NCBI GenBank assembly: GCA_002281855.1
Contig: NCHQ01000003.1
Coordinates: forward strand, 1 to 64,000
Direction: 5' to 3'
Source: Rhodospirillales bacterium 24-66-33
GTDB taxonomy: Bacteria > Pseudomonadota > Alphaproteobacteria > Reyranellales > Reyranellaceae
Length of the DNA: 64,000 nucleotides
Below the pieces are notes generated by a model. That model did not search any database. It worked only from the letters and a program-made list of their open reading frames with translations, and was not told the DNA's origin. Position numbers and translations under genes: made by a program. This document shows positions 25,496-36,862 of this stretch, piece by piece; the first letter of the stretch is position 1, and the number at the start of each line of letters is the position of its first letter.

Positions 25496-25785
25496 AGGAT
25501 CGACTGGAGCTTCATGGCGACGCCCATGTCGCCTTCGATCTTGAGCTTGCCGGTCATGAACGCGCTCATGCCGTCGAGCTTGCCCTCGATCAGGTCGGCG
25601 AAGTCGCTGAAATCCATCTTGATGGTGCAGTCAGCAGCCGTGTCGTCGTTGGTGACGGCCGGCGGGGTCTGGTTGCCGTCGATGTGGACGACGCCCTGAT
25701 CCGTGGCGAACTTGACGCTGCTGCCGAAGGCCGACTTCTTCGAAGCGCCTTCCTTCATTTTCTCGGTGATTTCCTGCAAGGTCAT
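25489..25785 (-). CDS. SCP2 sterol-transfer family protein
   Basis: A 98-residue single SCP2 domain: VKFATDQGVVHIDG, then CTIKMDFSDFADLIEGKLDG and AFMTGKLKIEGDMGVAMKL. Such small proteins bind fatty acyl-CoA or other lipids in the cytoplasm and often lie beside beta-oxidation genes. It is divergent from the atu-like operon, with the shared MerR operator (25826-25847) in the gap, so both sides may be controlled together. The gene is followed by hairpins at 25471 and 25399. Confidence 0.88.
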   Translation of the reverse strand: MTLQEITEKMKEGASKKSAFGSSVKFATDQGVVHIDGNQTPPAVTNDDTAADCTIKMDFSDFADLIEGKLDGMSAFMTGKLKIEGDMGVAMKLQSILR

Positions 25786-25825
25786 GAGCGTTTTCCTCCC
25801 GTCGGCAATGGCCTTGGGGGATTAC

Positions 25826-25847
25826 TTGACCTTTACGTAAACGTCAA
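25826..25847. promoter_or_regulatory. MerR operator copy in front of the atu-like operon
   Basis: The left half is TTGACCTTTAC and the right half GTAAACGTCAA, differing from the perfect palindrome at 6193-6214 by one base. The following CTA is also conserved with the merR copy read on its own strand. TTGACC serves as a -35 box, with TACAGG 17 bases later as a weak -10. The SDR start codon is 37 bases downstream of the site. This geometry is the same as in front of merR. Confidence 0.75.
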
Positions 25848-25884
25848 CTACAGGCCGGTAAACGGTCGTTCAATCGGAGGAAAC

Positions 25885-26748
25885 ATGACCTATCGCTCGG
25901 TCTTCAAACCGGGGCTGTTTGAGGGCCGGACCGTCATGGTGACCGGCGGCGGCAGCGGCATCGGCCGTTGCACGGCGCACGAGATCGCAGCTCTGGGCGC
26001 ACATGTGGTCATCACCGGTCGCAAGCAGGAAAAGCTCGACACGGTGAAGGCCGAGATCGAGACAGCAGGCGGCAGCTGCGAGACGCATATCTTCGACATC
26101 CGCGAGGAAGCCCAGGTCAAGGAAGCGGTCGCCGCGATCGTCGCGAGGAACGGCCGCATCCATGGCCTGTTCAATAATGCCGGCGGCCAGTTCCCCTCCC
26201 CCGCGGCGTCGCTCAGCGCCAAGGGCTTCGACGTGGTGGTGCGCAACAACCTGACGGGCGGTTTCATCGTGAGCCGCGAGGTCTTCACCCAGTCGATGCA
26301 GAACCACGGCGGCTCGATCGTCAACATGACGGCGGACTACCGCAACGGCTTCCCCAACATGGTTCACACCGGTGCTGCGCGCGCCGGCATGGCGAACCTC
26401 ACCATGACGCTGGCCTTCGAATGGGCGGCGGCCGGCGTGCGCGTGAACTCGGTGGCGCCCGGCTGGATCGCTTCCTCGGGCATGGACACCTATACCGGCG
26501 ACTTCAAGGAACAGATCCCCAAGCTCAAGGGCTACTGCCCGCTGGGCCGTCTCGGCACCGAAAGCGAAGTCTCCGCCGCCGTCTGCTTCCTGCTGAGCGA
26601 CGCCTCCGCTTTCATCACCGGCACGGAGATCCGCATCGACGGCGGGGTGCCGCTCGCCAACCGCTCGGTCGAGCTGCCGGCCACGGACAGATCGAAGCCG
26701 TTCGACGGCTTCCATCTCGCCAAGACGCCCAAGGTCCTGGGCGGCTGA
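25885..26748 (+). CDS. SDR oxidoreductase, peroxisomal trans-2-enoyl-CoA reductase (PECR)-like
   Basis: A 287-residue short-chain dehydrogenase. Cofactor motifs are VTGGGSGIG (about residue 19) and FNNAGGQF. The usual YxxxK active site is replaced by HTGAARAG in the segment NMVHTGAARAGMANLT, as in PECR-type enoyl-CoA reductases, and EWAAAGVRVNSVAPGW follows. The start at 25885 has GGAGG 4 bases upstream; the frame extends further back, but only over the operator. It is the first gene of an operon whose other products resemble AtuC, AtuD, AtuE and AtuF, and atu clusters also include SDR genes. The substrate is probably an unsaturated acyl-CoA. Confidence 0.88.
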   Translation: MTYRSVFKPGLFEGRTVMVTGGGSGIGRCTAHEIAALGAHVVITGRKQEKLDTVKAEIETAGGSCETHIFDIREEAQVKEAVAAIVARNGRIHGLFNNAGGQFPSPAASLSAKGFDVVVRNNLTGGFIVSREVFTQSMQNHGGSIVNMTADYRNGFPNMVHTGAARAGMANLTMTLAFEWAAAGVRVNSVAPGWIASSGMDTYTGDFKEQIPKLKGYCPLGRLGTESEVSAAVCFLLSDASAFITGTEIRIDGGVPLANRSVELPATDRSKPFDGFHLAKTPKVLGG

Positions 26749-26755
26749 GGACGAC

Positions 26756-28372
26756 ATGCCCATCCTCGAAAGCCAGGTCGATCGCAACAGCGACGAGTTC
26801 AAGCAGAACCGCGAACGCATGCTCGCCGCCATCGCCGAATTCCGCGAGGCCGAAGCCAGCGTCCAGGCGGCCTCCGAGAAATCGCGCGAGCGCTTCGCCA
26901 AGCGCCGCCAGCTCATGCCGCGCGAGCGCATTGCGCTGCTGCTGGATCGCGGAGCCCCCTTCCTCGAGCTGATGCCGCTCGCCGGCTACCGCATGCACGA
27001 CGACAAGGACGGATCGAGCGCCGGCGGCGGCTCGGTCGCCGGCATCGGCTATGTCGAGGGCGTGCGCTGCGTCGTGACGGCCTCGAACAGCGCCATCAAG
27101 GGCGGCACCGTGGCGCCCTCCGGCCAGCGCAAGGGCCAGAGGGTCCAGCAGATCGTCATGGAGAACAAGCTGCCGGTCGTGAATCTGGTCGAGTCCGGCG
27201 GCGCCAACCTGCTCTACCAGGCCGAGATCTTCGTGCCCGGCGGCCGCGGCTTCGCCAACCAGGCGCGCATGTCGGCACGCGGCATCCCGCAGGTCACCGT
27301 GGTGCACGGCTCCTCGACGGCGGGCGGCGCCTATCTGCCGGGCCTCAGCGACTACGTCATCATGGTGCGCAACCAGGCCAAGGTGTTCCTGGCCGGGCCG
27401 CCACTGCTCAAGGCCGCCACCGGTGAGATCGCGACCGACGAGGAGCTGGGGGGTGCCGAGATGCACGCCACCGTCTCGGGCGTCGCCGAATGGATGGCCG
27501 AGAACGACGCCGACGGCATCCGGATGGCGCGCGACGTGATCGCCAAGTGGCACTGGAACGATCGCCTGCCGCCACGCGCGGAGCGGCCCTTCAAGGAGCC
27601 GCTCTACGACGTCGAGGAGCTGTGCGGCGTGGTCCCGCCGTCGCACAAGGATCCCTACGACGTGCGCGAGGTGATCGCGCGCCTGGTCGACGGCTCGGAC
27701 TTCCTGGAGTTCAAGGCTCTGTTCGACCAGCAGACGATCTGTGGCTGGGCCGCCATCGAGGGCGAGCCGGTGGCGCTGATCGGCAACAACGGCCCGATCA
27801 CTGCCAAGGGCGCCGTGAAGGCCGCGCAGTTCATCCAGCTTTGCTGCCAGCAGGGCACGCCCATCGTCTACCTGCAGAACACGACCGGCTACATGGTCGG
27901 CACCGAGAGCGAGCGCGGCGGCATCGTCAAGCACGGCTCCAAGATGATCCAGGCGGTCGCCAATGCGACCGTACCGCAGATCACCATCGTGATCGGCGGC
28001 AGCTTCGGCGCCGGCAACTACGGCATGTGCGGCCGCGCCTTCGATCCCCGCTTCATCTTCGCCTGGCCCAACAGCCGCACCGCGGTGATGGGCGGCGAAC
28101 AGGCCGCCGGCGTCATGAAGACCGTCACCGAACAGAAGTTCCTGCGCGAAGGCAAGGAGCCGCCGCACGAGCAGATCGACAAGATGTTCAAGGGCATCGT
28201 CGACCAGTTCGACCGCGAATCGACGGCCCTCTACGGCACCGCCCACCTGTGGGACGACGCCATCATCGATCCGCGCGACACCCGCCGGGTCCTCGCCTTC
28301 ACCCTGTCGATCGCGCGCGAATCGATCGTGCGACCGCTCAATCCCATCTCCTTCGGCGTGGCGAGGATGTAA
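26756..28372 (+). CDS. Acyl-CoA carboxylase carboxyltransferase (beta) subunit, geranyl-CoA/methylcrotonyl-CoA type
   Basis: A 538-residue carboxyltransferase. Family motifs are LVESGGANLLYQAE, VVHGSSTAGGAYLPGLSDY, GNNGPITAKGAVKAAQF, QNTTGYMVGTESERGG and SFGAGNYGMCGRAFDPRF. These are the signatures of methylcrotonyl-CoA (LiuB/MccB) and geranyl-CoA (AtuC) carboxylases. Ala167 in GFANQARMSA stands where methylcrotonyl enzymes have Phe (FFNQANMSA); a smaller residue nearby is known to open the pocket for geranyl-CoA. The partner alpha subunit is encoded at 31594. The gene starts 7 bases after the SDR stop. I favour a geranyl-CoA-like substrate, but this is an inference. Confidence 0.88.
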   Translation: MPILESQVDRNSDEFKQNRERMLAAIAEFREAEASVQAASEKSRERFAKRRQLMPRERIALLLDRGAPFLELMPLAGYRMHDDKDGSSAGGGSVAGIGYVEGVRCVVTASNSAIKGGTVAPSGQRKGQRVQQIVMENKLPVVNLVESGGANLLYQAEIFVPGGRGFANQARMSARGIPQVTVVHGSSTAGGAYLPGLSDYVIMVRNQAKVFLAGPPLLKAATGEIATDEELGGAEMHATVSGVAEWMAENDADGIRMARDVIAKWHWNDRLPPRAERPFKEPLYDVEELCGVVPPSHKDPYDVREVIARLVDGSDFLEFKALFDQQTICGWAAIEGEPVALIGNNGPITAKGAVKAAQFIQLCCQQGTPIVYLQNTTGYMVGTESERGGIVKHGSKMIQAVANATVPQITIVIGGSFGAGNYGMCGRAFDPRFIFAWPNSRTAVMGGEQAAGVMKTVTEQKFLREGKEPPHEQIDKMFKGIVDQFDRESTALYGTAHLWDDAIIDPRDTRRVLAFTLSIARESIVRPLNPISFGVARM

Positions 28373-28375
28373 TCG

Positions 28376-29536
<1,161 letters not shown>

Positions 29537-29545
29537 GAGCCCGCC

Positions 29546-30706
29546 ATGCAGTTCACCCAGGAACATGACGAGATTCGCCGCACGTTGCGGGCGATCATCG
29601 AGCGGGACATCAATCCGCATGTCGACCAGTGGGAAGAGGCCGGCATCTTCCCGGCCCACGAGGTCTTCAAGAAACTGGGCAGCGCCGGCTTGCTCGGCAT
29701 CAACAAGGCTACCGAATTCGGCGGCATGGGCCTCGATTACTCCTACGCCATGGTGATGGCCGAGGAGCTGGGCCACATCCATTGCGGTTCGGTGCCGATG
29801 GCGATCGGCGTGCAGACCGACATGGCGACGCCGGCGCTGGCCCGCCACGGCAGCGACGAGCTGCGGAAGGAATTCCTCAGCCCCTCGATCGCCGGCGACT
29901 TCGTAGCTTGCCTCGGCGTCTCCGAGGTCGGCGCCGGGTCCGACGTCGCCTCGATCAAGACGACGGCCCGGCGGGTCGGCGGCGACTGGGTGATCAACGG
30001 CGGCAAGATGTGGACCACCAACGGCACGCAGGCCGACTGGATGTGCCTGCTGGCCAGCACCGGCGAAGGCCCGATGCACAAGAACAAGTCGCTGATCTGC
30101 CTGCCGATGAAGACCAAGGGCGTGCAGATCGTGAAGCAGCTCGACAAGCTCGGCATGCGCTCCTCCGACACCGCCCAGATCTTCCTCGACGAGGTGAAGG
30201 TGCCGGTGCGGAACCTGATCGGCCAGGAGGGCATGGGCTTCATCTACCAGATGCAGCAGTTCCAGGAGGAGCGGCTGTGGGGCGCGATCAGCGCCGTCGT
30301 CGGCATGGAAAGGCTGATCGATCAGACCATCGAATACACCCGTGAGCGCAAGGTGTTCGGCCGGCCCCTGCTCGACAACCAGGTGATCCATTTCAAGCTG
30401 GCGGAGCTGCGCACCGAGATCGAGCTGGTGCGCTCGCTCTGCTACCGGGCCTGCGAGGAGTATCTCGACGGCGCGGACGTTACGATGCTGGCCTCGATGG
30501 CCAAGCTGAAGGCCGGCCGCATGGTGCGCCTGGTGACCGACGGCTGCCTGCAATACTGGGGCGGCGCCGGTTACCTTTGGGAATCGCCCACCGCGCGCGC
30601 CTTCCGCGATTCGCGCCTCGCCTCGATCGGGGGCGGCGCCGACGAGGTGATGCTGCAGATCATCTCCAAGCACATGGGCACGCTGCCGCGGGTGGAAAAC
30701 AGATAA
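29546..30706 (+). CDS. Acyl-CoA dehydrogenase, AtuD-like, copy 2
   Basis: A second 386-residue enzyme, aligned without gaps to the one at 28376 and identical at most positions, including CLGVSEVGAGSDVASIKTTA, FQEERL (Glu242) and SIGGGADEV. The main differences are in the first 80 residues and in the substrate-lining stretch after GMRSSDTAQIF. This is a tandem gene duplication with some divergence, so the pair may handle successive or differently sized intermediates, or form a heteromer. It lies 9 bases after copy 1. Confidence 0.9.
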   Translation: MQFTQEHDEIRRTLRAIIERDINPHVDQWEEAGIFPAHEVFKKLGSAGLLGINKATEFGGMGLDYSYAMVMAEELGHIHCGSVPMAIGVQTDMATPALARHGSDELRKEFLSPSIAGDFVACLGVSEVGAGSDVASIKTTARRVGGDWVINGGKMWTTNGTQADWMCLLASTGEGPMHKNKSLICLPMKTKGVQIVKQLDKLGMRSSDTAQIFLDEVKVPVRNLIGQEGMGFIYQMQQFQEERLWGAISAVVGMERLIDQTIEYTRERKVFGRPLLDNQVIHFKLAELRTEIELVRSLCYRACEEYLDGADVTMLASMAKLKAGRMVRLVTDGCLQYWGGAGYLWESPTARAFRDSRLASIGGGADEVMLQIISKHMGTLPRVENR

Positions 30707-30778
30707 ATTGCGCACGGCCGTCGCGACAACAACCCTGTCATGGCGTGGTAGCCGGAGTGCGTTGCTGAGGAGTTTGTA

Positions 30779-31593
30779 ATGACTGAATTCGCCGACAAGT
30801 ACGAAGCCCTCCTTCTCCGGCGTGAGCGGTCGCGTCTCTACGTGACGCTCAACCGGCCGGAAGTGAAGAACGCGCTGAACCCGACGCTGATCGAGGAGCT
30901 GAAGTCCGTGTTCGGCATCCTGCGCGACCGTCGCGACATCAAGGTCGTGATCCTGCGCGGCGCGGGCGGCACTTTCTGCGCCGGCGCCGACCTCAAGAAC
31001 ATGGAGCAGAGCTTCACCGACAAGCCGAAGTCCGGCGAGAAGGATCCGATCGCCGTCTGGAACCGCCAGTTCGGCGCCTTCCTCGAAATGCTGAACGGCA
31101 CGCCACAGGTGGTCGTAGCGGCGGTCGAGGGCTACGCCATTGCCGGCGGCTTCGGCATTCTCTGCGTCTCCGACGTGGCGATCTGCACCGAGGGCGCGGG
31201 CTTTGCCATGAGCGAGACGGCGATCGGCATCGTGCCGGCCCAAATTGCGCCCTTCGTCGCCCAGCGCATCGGCGTGCCGCAGACGCGGCACCTGGCCCTC
31301 ACGGCCGCGCGCTTCAAGGGTCCCGAGGCCCTGCGGCTCGGCATCGCCCATTATCTGGTTGCCGACACCGCCGCCCTCGACGCCAAGCTAGAAGAGGTGC
31401 TGAAGCAGATCGACAAGTGCGCCCCCATCGCCAACGCGCTGACCAAACAGGTGGTGATGAAGGTCGGGACCGAGCCGCTGTCGGCCGTGCTCGACTTCGC
31501 CGCCGATAAGTTCGCTGAGGCGCGCCGCGGCCCCGAGGCTTCCGAGGGACTGCGTGCGTTTGCCGAGAAGCGGCCGCCGCGTTGGGCCATCGA

Positions 31594-31597
<4 letters not shown>
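30779..31597 (+). CDS. Glutaconyl-CoA hydratase, AtuE/LiuC-like crotonase
   Basis: A 272-residue crotonase: oxyanion segments TFCAGADLKNME and YAIAGGFGILCVSDVAI. The first hydratase Glu is replaced by Gly (GGFGIL), while the second is kept in MSETAIGIVPAQIAPFV. The pattern E-x-x-(I/L)-G-(I/L)-(V/I)-P-A-x-I-x-P-(F/Y)-V is the hallmark of methylglutaconyl-CoA and isohexenylglutaconyl-CoA hydratases (LiuC, AtuE, human AUH). It would hydrate the product of the biotin carboxylase. GAGGAG lies before the ATG; its stop overlaps the next start (ATGA). Confidence 0.88.
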
Positions 31598-33456
<1,859 letters not shown>

Positions 33457-33464
33457 CGCTAGGC

Positions 33465-33493
33465 TCCTCCCAACAAGAGAAGTTCTGGGAGGA
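33465..33493 (+). promoter_or_regulatory. Hairpin that pairs with the ribosome site of the Bug gene
   Basis: TCCTCCCA at 33465-33472 is the exact complement of TGGGAGGA at 33486-33493, which contains the ribosome site of the gene at 33499. The loop is 13 bases. It could limit translation or help end the upstream transcript. Confidence 0.4.
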
Positions 33494-33498
33494 ATTGC

Positions 33499-34470
33499 AT
33501 GCTGCGTAGAGTCGCTCTCGCCTTGCTCGCGATGGCCGCTGCGGGCCCCGCTTTCGGCCAGGCCTATCCCAACAAGCCCATCAACCTGATCGTGCCCTTC
33601 GCGGCCGGCGGCCCGACCGACGTCATGGCGCGTATCGTCGGCGAACGCATGGCCAAGGAGCTCGGCCAGCAGATGGTGATCGACAACGTCACCGGCGCGG
33701 CCGGCTCCATTGCCATGGGCAAGCTCGCCCGTTCGGCGCCGGACGGCTACACGATCGGCATCGGCCATCTCGGCACCAACGTCGTGAACGGCGCGATCTA
33801 CAAGAACCTGAACTATGATCTGATCAACGACCTCGAACCGATCGCGCTCCTGCCGTCCAACCCGCTGCTGGTCGTGACCTCGAACCAGGTACCGGCCAAG
33901 GACCTCAAGGAGCTGGTGGCCTACCTCAAGGCCAATGCCGACAAGATCTCGGGCGGTACGGCCGGTATGGGCTCGGGCTCGCATATCGGCGCGCTGGCCT
34001 TCTTCGCTGTCACCGGCACCAACTACCAGCTCGTGCCCTATCGCGGCACCGGCCCCGCCGTGCAGGACCTGATCGCCAACCAGATCCAGGTCATGATCGA
34101 CCAGTCGTCGAATTCGCTGCCGCACATCCGCGCCGGCAAACTCAAGGTCTACGCCGTCACCGCCAAGCAGCGCACCGCCGCGGCGCCCGATATCCCGACG
34201 ACCGCCGAAGCGGGCTTCCCCGGCATCGAGGTCGCGATCTGGCACGGGCTCTGGGCCCCCAAGGGCACGCCCAAGGAGATCGTCGACAAGCTCAACGCCG
34301 CCGCGGTCAAGGCCCTGCAGGATCCGGAAATTCGCCGCAAGCTCGAGAATCTCGGCCAGGACATCCCGACGCCCGAGCAGATGAGGTCGGACGCGTTCGG
34401 CGCTTACCAGAAGGCCGAATTCGCCAAATGGAAGCCGATCATCGACAAGGCCGGCGTGAAGGTGGAGTGA
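33499..34470 (+). CDS. Bug/TctC tripartite tricarboxylate transporter binding protein, orphan 1
   Basis: A 323-residue periplasmic protein with a signal peptide (MLRRVALALLAMAAAGPAFG) and the Bug fold: YPNKPINLIVPFAAGGPTDV, NVTGAAGSIAMGKLARSAPD, GYTIGIGHLGTNV, then VPYRGTGPAVQDLIA and PTTAEAGFPGIEV. In the family these bind dicarboxylates, tricarboxylates, amino acids or aromatic acids for TctAB-type importers, or act as sensors. No tctA or tctB lies in the window. It follows the atu-like operon by 42 bases; the hairpin in between may separate expression. Confidence 0.9.
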   Translation: MLRRVALALLAMAAAGPAFGQAYPNKPINLIVPFAAGGPTDVMARIVGERMAKELGQQMVIDNVTGAAGSIAMGKLARSAPDGYTIGIGHLGTNVVNGAIYKNLNYDLINDLEPIALLPSNPLLVVTSNQVPAKDLKELVAYLKANADKISGGTAGMGSGSHIGALAFFAVTGTNYQLVPYRGTGPAVQDLIANQIQVMIDQSSNSLPHIRAGKLKVYAVTAKQRTAAAPDIPTTAEAGFPGIEVAIWHGLWAPKGTPKEIVDKLNAAAVKALQDPEIRRKLENLGQDIPTPEQMRSDAFGAYQKAEFAKWKPIIDKAGVKVE

Positions 34471-34480
34471 GGCGCGCCCC

Positions 34481-35923
34481 TCACGACGCGAAGGAAGGCG
34501 GCACCGGGCACGGCGGCAGGAGCTTCTCCAGCACCTTCGCGATGCCCAGCAGCTTCGCCTCGCCCCAGCGCTTGCCGGTGAGCTGCAGGCCGATCGGCAG
34601 CCCCTCGTTCGAGAAGCCGCACGGCAGCACGATGGACGGTTGGCCCGTCAGGTTGGCCAGGAAGTTGTAGGCGGTGCCGGCGAAGAAATACGGGTGCGCG
34701 ACGCCGTCGACCTTGAGCGGCAGTTTCTGCGACTGGCGGACGAAGGCCGCATCCGGCATCACGGGCATCAGCCAGGCATCGTAGTCGTCGAGGAAGGACT
34801 CGCACTGACGCACGATCCGGTCCCGCCGGTCGAGCACGGCGAAGAACTGGGCCATGCTGAGACGCGCGGCGCGGGCGACGGATCGCCTGGTCGGATCGGA
34901 TGACTCAAGCCTGTCGAAATGCCGCTCGCGCTCGGCAAGCGGCTTTTCGCTCTGGATCATGTACTGGAACAGGTCCGACCAGTCGTCCCAGCCCTGCTGC
35001 CAGTCGAGGTGCTCGGGCTGGGCGTGCTTCACCCGCGCGCCTGCCTTCGAGAGCAGCTTCGCCGTCGCCTCGACGACCGACGCCGTAGCGGCCGACACCG
35101 GCACCAGCGGATTGCTCGTCAGGACGGCGATGCGCAGGCCCTTGGCCGCGATTTTGGGTGTAGGCCCCAGCGGCACGGGCGCCGCCTCGACCTCGTGGCC
35201 GTCCGGCCCGGCGATGATGCGCAGCGCCAGATCGAGATCATCGATCGAACGCGCCAGCGGCCCGAACGTGCCCATGTAGCGGGTGCTTCGCGTCGTCCCC
35301 GGAAGGTCCGGCACATGGCCACGGCTCGGCACGCGCCACTCGGTGGGCTTCAGCGAGAAGATGCCGTTGAAGTGCGCGGGATTGCGCACTGAACCGCCGA
35401 TGTCGCTGCCGATCTCCAATGGCGACAGGCGGGCCGCCACCGCGACGCCGCCCCCGCCCGTGGAGCCGCCCGGCGTCCGGGTTTCGTCCCACGGATTGAG
35501 CGTCGTGCCGAAGATCGGGCTGCCTGTCTGAAAGTCTGCGCAAAGTTCAGGCACATTGGTCTTGCCCAGGATGACGGCGCCGGCCGCCCGCAACCGCGCG
35601 ACGATGCTCGCATCTTCCCGGGCGACGTTGTCCGCGAGCGGCGGATGACTAGAGGTCGTCTTCAGGCCGGCGACGTTGAACGCTTCCTTGATGGTGATCG
35701 GCACACCGTGCAGTGCCGGGAGGTCCTTGCCTTTGCCGCGCGCACGATCAGCGGCGCGGGCGGCCTTCATCGCGCCCGCCTCGTCGACCACAACCAGCGC
35801 CTTGAGCGGCCCGTTCACGCGCGCGATCCGATCGAGATGTGCCTGGGTCGCCTCGACCGAACTCAACCGTCCGTTTCGTATGGCGCGTGCAAGTCGGCTC
35901 GCCGTTTCGAAGTACGGATTCAT
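34481..35923 (-). CDS. Amidase (amidase-signature family)
   Basis: A 480-residue amidase-signature enzyme starting at ATG 35923 (GGGAGG upstream). The catalytic Ser-cisSer-Lys triad is visible: Lys in HGVPITIKEAFNVAG, the cis-Ser in TPGGSTGGGGVAVAA and the nucleophilic Ser in GSDIGGSVRNPAHFNG. It hydrolyses a carboxamide to an acid and ammonia in the cytoplasm; the substrate is not predictable. It is convergent with the Bug gene (10 bases apart) and divergent from the SDR gene at 36005. Confidence 0.92.
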   Translation of the reverse strand: MNPYFETASRLARAIRNGRLSSVEATQAHLDRIARVNGPLKALVVVDEAGAMKAARAADRARGKGKDLPALHGVPITIKEAFNVAGLKTTSSHPPLADNVAREDASIVARLRAAGAVILGKTNVPELCADFQTGSPIFGTTLNPWDETRTPGGSTGGGGVAVAARLSPLEIGSDIGGSVRNPAHFNGIFSLKPTEWRVPSRGHVPDLPGTTRSTRYMGTFGPLARSIDDLDLALRIIAGPDGHEVEAAPVPLGPTPKIAAKGLRIAVLTSNPLVPVSAATASVVEATAKLLSKAGARVKHAQPEHLDWQQGWDDWSDLFQYMIQSEKPLAERERHFDRLESSDPTRRSVARAARLSMAQFFAVLDRRDRIVRQCESFLDDYDAWLMPVMPDAAFVRQSQKLPLKVDGVAHPYFFAGTAYNFLANLTGQPSIVLPCGFSNEGLPIGLQLTGKRWGEAKLLGIAKVLEKLLPPCPVPPSFAS

Positions 35924-36004
35924 GCATGCCTCCCTTGAGTGTCGCGACACTAGCCGCCGCTGCCTCCGCCCGGCTATAGAGCCCGAAGATTTCTTGGGGA
36001 CGCC

Positions 36005-36859
36005 ATGAGCTTGGCTAGCAAAACCTTGTTCGTGACCGGCGGAAGCCGGGGTATCGGACTGGCCATCGCGCTGAGGGCCGCGCGCGATGGTGCGAACATC
36101 GCCATCGCCGCGAAGACGGTGACGCCTGACCCGCGCCTGCCCGGCACGATCTTCACCGCGGCGGAGGAGATCGAGAAGGCCGGCGGCAAGGCGCTGCCGC
36201 TCGCCTGCGACATCCGCGACGAGCAGAGCGTCGACAAGGCCGTGGCCGAGACCGTCGCGAAGTTCGGCGGCATCGACATCCTGGTGAACAATGCCAGCGC
36301 CATCAGCCTGACCGGCACGCTCGCCACGCCGATGAAGCGCTACGACCTGATGCACCAGATCAATGCGCGCGGCACCTTCATGGTCTCGCAGAAGTGCATC
36401 CCGCACCTGCTGAAGGCCGCCAACCCGCATGTGCTGAACCTGTCGCCGCCGCTCGACTTCGACGTCAAGTGGTTCGCCAATCACGCGGCCTACACGCTCG
36501 CCAAGTACGGCATGTCGGTCTTCGCCTGGTCCATGGCCGAGGAATTCCGCGACAAGGGCGTAGCCTTCAACTGCCTGTGGCCGCGCACCGCCATCGCAAC
36601 CGCCGCCATCCAGAACATTCTGGGCGGCGAGGAAGGCATGAAGCAGTGCCGCAAGCCCGAGATCATGGCCGATGCCGCGCACGCGATCTTCAGCCGCCCG
36701 GCACGCGACTGCACGGGCAACTTCTTCATCGATGACGAGGTGCTGGCGGCCGAGGGCGTCACCGATTTCGACACGTACGCCGTCTCGCCCGGCACGCCGC
36801 TGATGCCTGACTTCTTCGTGCCCGCCCCCGGCGCGCGCACCGTCGTCGGCAAGGCCTAG
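36005..36859 (+). CDS. SDR oxidoreductase, HSDL2-like
   Basis: A 284-residue short-chain dehydrogenase with cofactor motif VTGGSRGIG and an insert AAKTVTPDPRLPGTIFTAA typical of HSDL2-type proteins. NNASAISLTGT, LNLSPPLDFDVKWF and the active-site YTLAKYG (Tyr and Lys present) follow. The C-terminal FFIDDEVLAAEGV is also characteristic. HSDL2 is a peroxisomal/mitochondrial lipid-linked SDR lacking, here, the SCP2 domain seen in animals. The alpha/beta hydrolase gene starts 3 bases after its stop. Confidence 0.88.
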   Translation: MSLASKTLFVTGGSRGIGLAIALRAARDGANIAIAAKTVTPDPRLPGTIFTAAEEIEKAGGKALPLACDIRDEQSVDKAVAETVAKFGGIDILVNNASAISLTGTLATPMKRYDLMHQINARGTFMVSQKCIPHLLKAANPHVLNLSPPLDFDVKWFANHAAYTLAKYGMSVFAWSMAEEFRDKGVAFNCLWPRTAIATAAIQNILGGEEGMKQCRKPEIMADAAHAIFSRPARDCTGNFFIDDEVLAAEGVTDFDTYAVSPGTPLMPDFFVPAPGARTVVGKA

Positions 36860-36862
36860 CGC

